15,585 nt of DNA from Thermotogaceae bacterium (GTDB lineage Bacteria > Thermotogota > Thermotogae > Thermotogales > Thermotogaceae): positions 1-15,585 of the forward strand of contig JALVXE010000190.1 in assembly GCA_027038385.1 (NCBI GenBank), written 5' to 3'. Positions 13,327 to 15,585 of the stretch are shown here, piece after piece. A model generated the notes under the pieces. The model did not search any database. It was given only the letters and a program-made list of their open reading frames with translations, and had not been told where the DNA came from. How positions within the stretch are numbered: the stretch's first letter is position 1; every line of letters starts with the position of its first letter. Both the position numbers and the translations under genes were made by a program.

Positions 13327-13949
13327 CAAAACCTGTTCTCGTGGTCATAAGCGGCCCGTCTGGGGTTGGAAAGACGACGATAATAAAGGCCCTCCTTTCA
13401 AGAAGGAACGACGTGATATTCTCCGTCTCCTGCACGACCCGTCCTAAGAGACCTGGAGAGGTTCATGGTAGAGACTACTTCTTCATAACCGAGGAAGAGT
13501 TCAGATCCATGGTGGAGAGGGAGGAGTTCCTTGAATGGGCTGAAGTTCACGGTCATCTCTACGGAACACCGAGAAAGTTCATAGACAAAGCCATGAAGGA
13601 GGGAAAGAGCGTACTGCTGGATATAGACGTTCAAGGAGCTATGAAGGTCATGGAGACCTTTAAGGAAGGGGTGTTCATATTCATAGCCCCTCCGAGTGTG
13701 AAAGCCCTTGAAAAGAGGTTAAGAAAGAGGAAGACGGAGACCGAGGAGAAGATAAGGAGAAGACTCGAGGATGCAAAATGGGAATTAGGCTTCATAGAGA
13801 AGTTCCAATACCTTATAATAAACGAAGAGCTCGACAGGGCGATATACGAGCTCGACAGCATAATAACCGCGGAAGCCACGAAGGTTAAGAGGCTTCTCGA
13901 TGAAGTTGAGAGGTACAAGAAGGAGGTGCTTCAGGGTGAAGACGGTTGA
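13323..13949 (+). CDS. gmk: Guanylate kinase
   Basis: Guanylate kinase phosphorylates GMP to GDP with ATP. The P-loop GPSGVGKT is at residues 11-18. The GMP-binding stretch follows: SCTTRPKRPGEVHGRDYFFI (35-54), FLEWAEVHGHLYGTP, and the Walker B-like VLLDIDVQGA. The lid region KRLRKRKTETEEKIRRRL is next. At 208 residues it has the usual length. GGAGAGGG at about 13312-13319 precedes the ATG, which overlaps the remA stop as ATGA. The last 14 bases overlap the rpoZ start. The gmk-rpoZ pairing is widely conserved in bacteria. Confidence 0.98.
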   Translation: MTKPVLVVISGPSGVGKTTIIKALLSRRNDVIFSVSCTTRPKRPGEVHGRDYFFITEEEFRSMVEREEFLEWAEVHGHLYGTPRKFIDKAMKEGKSVLLDIDVQGAMKVMETFKEGVFIFIAPPSVKALEKRLRKRKTETEEKIRRRLEDAKWELGFIEKFQYLIINEELDRAIYELDSIITAEATKVKRLLDEVERYKKEVLQGEDG

Positions 13950-14172
13950 CTACATGATAGATTACGACGGATTTCTGAAGAAGTACCCGTACAAATACGC
14001 TATACCGGTGGCCGTTGCCAAGAGGGCTGCCCAGATAAATGAGTACGCGAAGCCTTTTGTCATGACGAGTGATAACAATCCGGTGTCGATAGCTTTCAAA
14101 GAAATAGAACTCGGTTATATCGCCATAAAGAACGAAGAGATCCTGAGGGCTCTCATACCGAAAGTGAAATGA
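13936..14172 (+). CDS. rpoZ: DNA-directed RNA polymerase omega subunit
   Basis: Omega is the small assembly subunit of RNA polymerase and binds the beta' chain. The frame is open further upstream, but I choose GTG 13936 because a strong AGGAGGTG at 13921-13928 lies 7 bases before it. This gives a 78-residue protein beginning MKTVDYMIDYDGFLKKYPYK. The omega features are PVAVAKRAAQIN (about 25-36), PVSIAFKEIELGYI, and the closing NEEILRALIPKVK. The Shine-Dalgarno sequence and first codons lie inside the end of gmk. The stop overlaps the following ATG. The start used here is more plausible than the longer one at 13900, which has no ribosome site. Confidence 0.93.
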   Translation: MKTVDYMIDYDGFLKKYPYKYAIPVAVAKRAAQINEYAKPFVMTSDNNPVSIAFKEIELGYIAIKNEEILRALIPKVK

Positions 14173-15371
14173 AAAATACTCTTCTTCTCTTCCTGATCTT
14201 TCCAGTCTTTGCTCTTCCGTTTGCACACCATGTAAAGATCCTTGGTTACGACGGAGGGGTTCTCCGCCTCTCCGTTGAAACTCTGTATAACCCGGATTGG
14301 ATCCGAGTGATATTGATGACTCAAACGGGTGTAGTCTTTCCTGAAAGGGAGGCCAGCGGGATTTACGAGTTCCGCATTGGGAGGAGTGATTACGCGCTCG
14401 TATCTGTCCAAGGGTTCAGCAAGGAGTACGGGCCTCTTTCCAGCACAAATCCAATGTACATAGACCTCAAGTCACTTTCGTTCAAGCCGAGCGTCTCCGT
14501 TGTATCCGACATAAAGAAGGATGGTATATACGAGTACATCCTGATCACGAAGGATGAGAAATGGACGATATCCAAAATAACCCTCGATGGGAGGAACATC
14601 AAGTGGTTCGACTGGCTTGGGAAGGCTCTGACCGTTTTGAAAGAAAGATTCTCGGACGGAGTTCACAAGCTCACCGTCAACTACAGGCTCCCATACGGTT
14701 TGAGAAAATCCTTCACCTTCAAGCTTTTCTCTTTCAAAGGGGTTCTCGTTCTCTACAGGGGCAAAACTTATCCCTACAGGGTAGACTATGTAAAACCATA
14801 CACGTACATAGTCCAGCCTGGGGAAACGCTCTGGGAGATAGCGAAAAGGTTCAACGTGAGGCTCGGAGATCTGATACTCATAAACGACATAAAAGATCCG
14901 GATAGAGTCCGTTCCGGGACTTTCCTGAGGATAGGAAAGGTGGTTTTCGACGAGAATCCGACGACGATAGTGATAAACCTCTTCACTGCAAGGATGGGAG
15001 TTTATTACGAGAACAAGCTCCTGGCGGTGTATCCCGTAGCGCTTGGAAGAAGCGATTCCACACCTCCAGGGGATTACTGGATACTGAGAAAAGTGGTGAA
15101 CCCAACCCTTTACTGGTACGGTGAGATAATCCCACCCGATACTCCCCTGAACGGACTTGGAACGAGATACCTTCAGCTCTCTCAACCCCAGTACGCGATA
15201 CACGGAACGTCCAAGCCCTGGGAGATAGGCAAGAGAATATCGCACGGATGCATAAGGATGTTCAACCACGACGTTGAAACTCTCGATGCCTTCGCCCCAA
15301 TTGGGACAAACGTCATCGTCATAAAAGAAAACGAAAGGTTTCCAAAAAAACTCGAAGGGGTGTTCAGATGA
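14169..15371 (+). CDS. Secreted LysM plus YkuD L,D-transpeptidase with an uncharacterised N-terminal region
   Basis: This 400-residue exported protein probably makes 3-3 cross-links in peptidoglycan or modifies it. Residues 1-19 form a signal peptide. Residues 20-205 are a beta-rich region I do not recognise, perhaps one or two immunoglobulin-like modules. A LysM peptidoglycan-binding domain covers about 211-256 (YIVQPGETLWEIAKRFNV, then LILINDIKDPDRVRSGTFLRI). The YkuD catalytic domain covers 265-386, with HGT at 345-347 and SHGCIRM at 358-364; Cys361 is the expected nucleophile. The ATG overlaps the rpoZ stop as ATGA and has only a weak ribosome site, so translation probably depends on coupling. 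It shares an operon with glmU, which makes the wall precursor. The domain calls are secure; the precise reaction is inferred. Confidence 0.94.
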   Translation: MKNTLLLFLIFPVFALPFAHHVKILGYDGGVLRLSVETLYNPDWIRVILMTQTGVVFPEREASGIYEFRIGRSDYALVSVQGFSKEYGPLSSTNPMYIDLKSLSFKPSVSVVSDIKKDGIYEYILITKDEKWTISKITLDGRNIKWFDWLGKALTVLKERFSDGVHKLTVNYRLPYGLRKSFTFKLFSFKGVLVLYRGKTYPYRVDYVKPYTYIVQPGETLWEIAKRFNVRLGDLILINDIKDPDRVRSGTFLRIGKVVFDENPTTIVINLFTARMGVYYENKLLAVYPVALGRSDSTPPGDYWILRKVVNPTLYWYGEIIPPDTPLNGLGTRYLQLSQPQYAIHGTSKPWEIGKRISHGCIRMFNHDVETLDAFAPIGTNVIVIKENERFPKKLEGVFR

Positions 15372-15585
15372 GGGATTGGGCTAGAAGAATAGCTGAGATG
15401 ATTGAAAAGAACTACGAGTACGATCCGTGGATAGAATCGATCGATATCGAAGAAGCACTCAGAGAGGTTGAAGAAGAAATAGCTGAAATAAGGGAGGCTA
15501 TTTCCAAAAAAGATCAAGAAAACCTCGAAGAAGAAGTCGGAGATCTTTTGTGGACCTCTTTCATCGTTTTCTTGGTCGTTGCAAA
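15368..15585 (+). CDS. mazG: MazG-family nucleoside triphosphate pyrophosphohydrolase, 3' end missing
   Basis: Only the first 72 codons are in the window; the frame is open at the right edge. The ATG at 15368 overlaps the previous stop as ATGA. The sequence begins MRDWARRIAEMIEKNYEYDP. It then shows the MazG metal-binding pattern: an acidic helix EEALREVEEEIAEIREA, followed by NLEEEVGDLLW (the EExxD-type element). MazG enzymes hydrolyse NTPs or dNTPs to monophosphates and pyrophosphate, cleaning nucleotide pools; E. coli MazG also affects ppGpp levels. Whether this is a one-domain or two-domain version cannot be told from the fragment. Confidence 0.88.
   Translation, partial: MRDWARRIAEMIEKNYEYDPWIESIDIEEALREVEEEIAEIREAISKKDQENLEEEVGDLLWTSFIVFLVVA

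Noticed and set aside
13900..13935. Longer start for rpoZ giving 12 extra residues
   Set aside because: No ribosome site precedes 13900, the extra residues (MKLRGTRRRCFR) are unlike omega, and AGGAGGTG at 13921 points to GTG 13936.
14472..15269. 265-codon open frame on the minus strand inside the L,D-transpeptidase gene
   Set aside because: It mirrors the LysM/YkuD coding strand, has no domain pattern, and lies opposite an intact catalytic gene.
1..15585. CRISPR arrays, insertion sequences, phage or toxin-antitoxin genes
   Set aside because: I looked for direct repeats with spacers, terminal inverted repeats, transposase or integrase motifs and small paired genes and found none.

Overview
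The window looks like chromosomal DNA from a thermophilic member of the Thermotogota, probably close to Thermotoga or Pseudothermotoga. The reasons are the protein sequences (the lysyl-tRNA synthetase, NnrE-NnrD fusion, RemA-like protein and omega subunit read like Thermotoga versions), heavy use of AGA/AGG and ATA codons, charged Lys/Glu-rich proteins, strong GGAGG ribosome sites, GTG/TTG starts, and densely packed genes with 4-base overlaps. I assign it from recalled family sequences; no search was run.

Layout. 1-1391: the 3' part of a bifunctional NAD(P)HX epimerase/dehydratase (nnrE-nnrD), cut by the left edge. 1434-6211: a tightly coupled plus-strand run of lysS, a membrane-anchored PpiD/SurA-like protein, moeA and a small S4-domain protein resembling RqcP. 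6144-8750 (minus strand): a large secreted protein that joins an M1-type zinc peptidase domain to an outer-membrane beta-barrel; its 3' end overlaps the S4 gene. 8751-8863: a divergent intergenic region holding an operator-like inverted repeat. 8864-10513: a lipoprotein with two DUF4382 plus carboxypeptidase-regulatory-like units. 10514-10808: a spacer, a tRNA-Pro(CGG) gene with a near-consensus promoter, a strong hairpin terminator, and a probable promoter for the next operon. 10809-15585: an operon of glmU, yicC, remA, gmk, rpoZ, a LysM/L,D-transpeptidase and mazG (cut by the right edge); every junction overlaps or lies within 11 bases.

How the genes fit together. Most of the window is housekeeping: metabolite repair, translation (lysS, tRNA-Pro, a ribosome-rescue-like S4 protein), cofactor synthesis (moeA), cell-wall precursor synthesis (glmU), wall cross-linking (L,D-transpeptidase), and a block of nucleotide and RNA metabolism (yicC, remA, gmk, rpoZ, mazG). 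The accessory-looking part is 6144-10513. There an outer-membrane peptidase and a modular surface lipoprotein are transcribed away from each other from one short control region.

The best candidate for something undescribed is the peptidase-barrel fusion. It keeps HEXXH-X18-E but lacks the usual aminopeptidase GAMEN glutamate. I see no CRISPR array, insertion sequence, phage gene or toxin-antitoxin pair.
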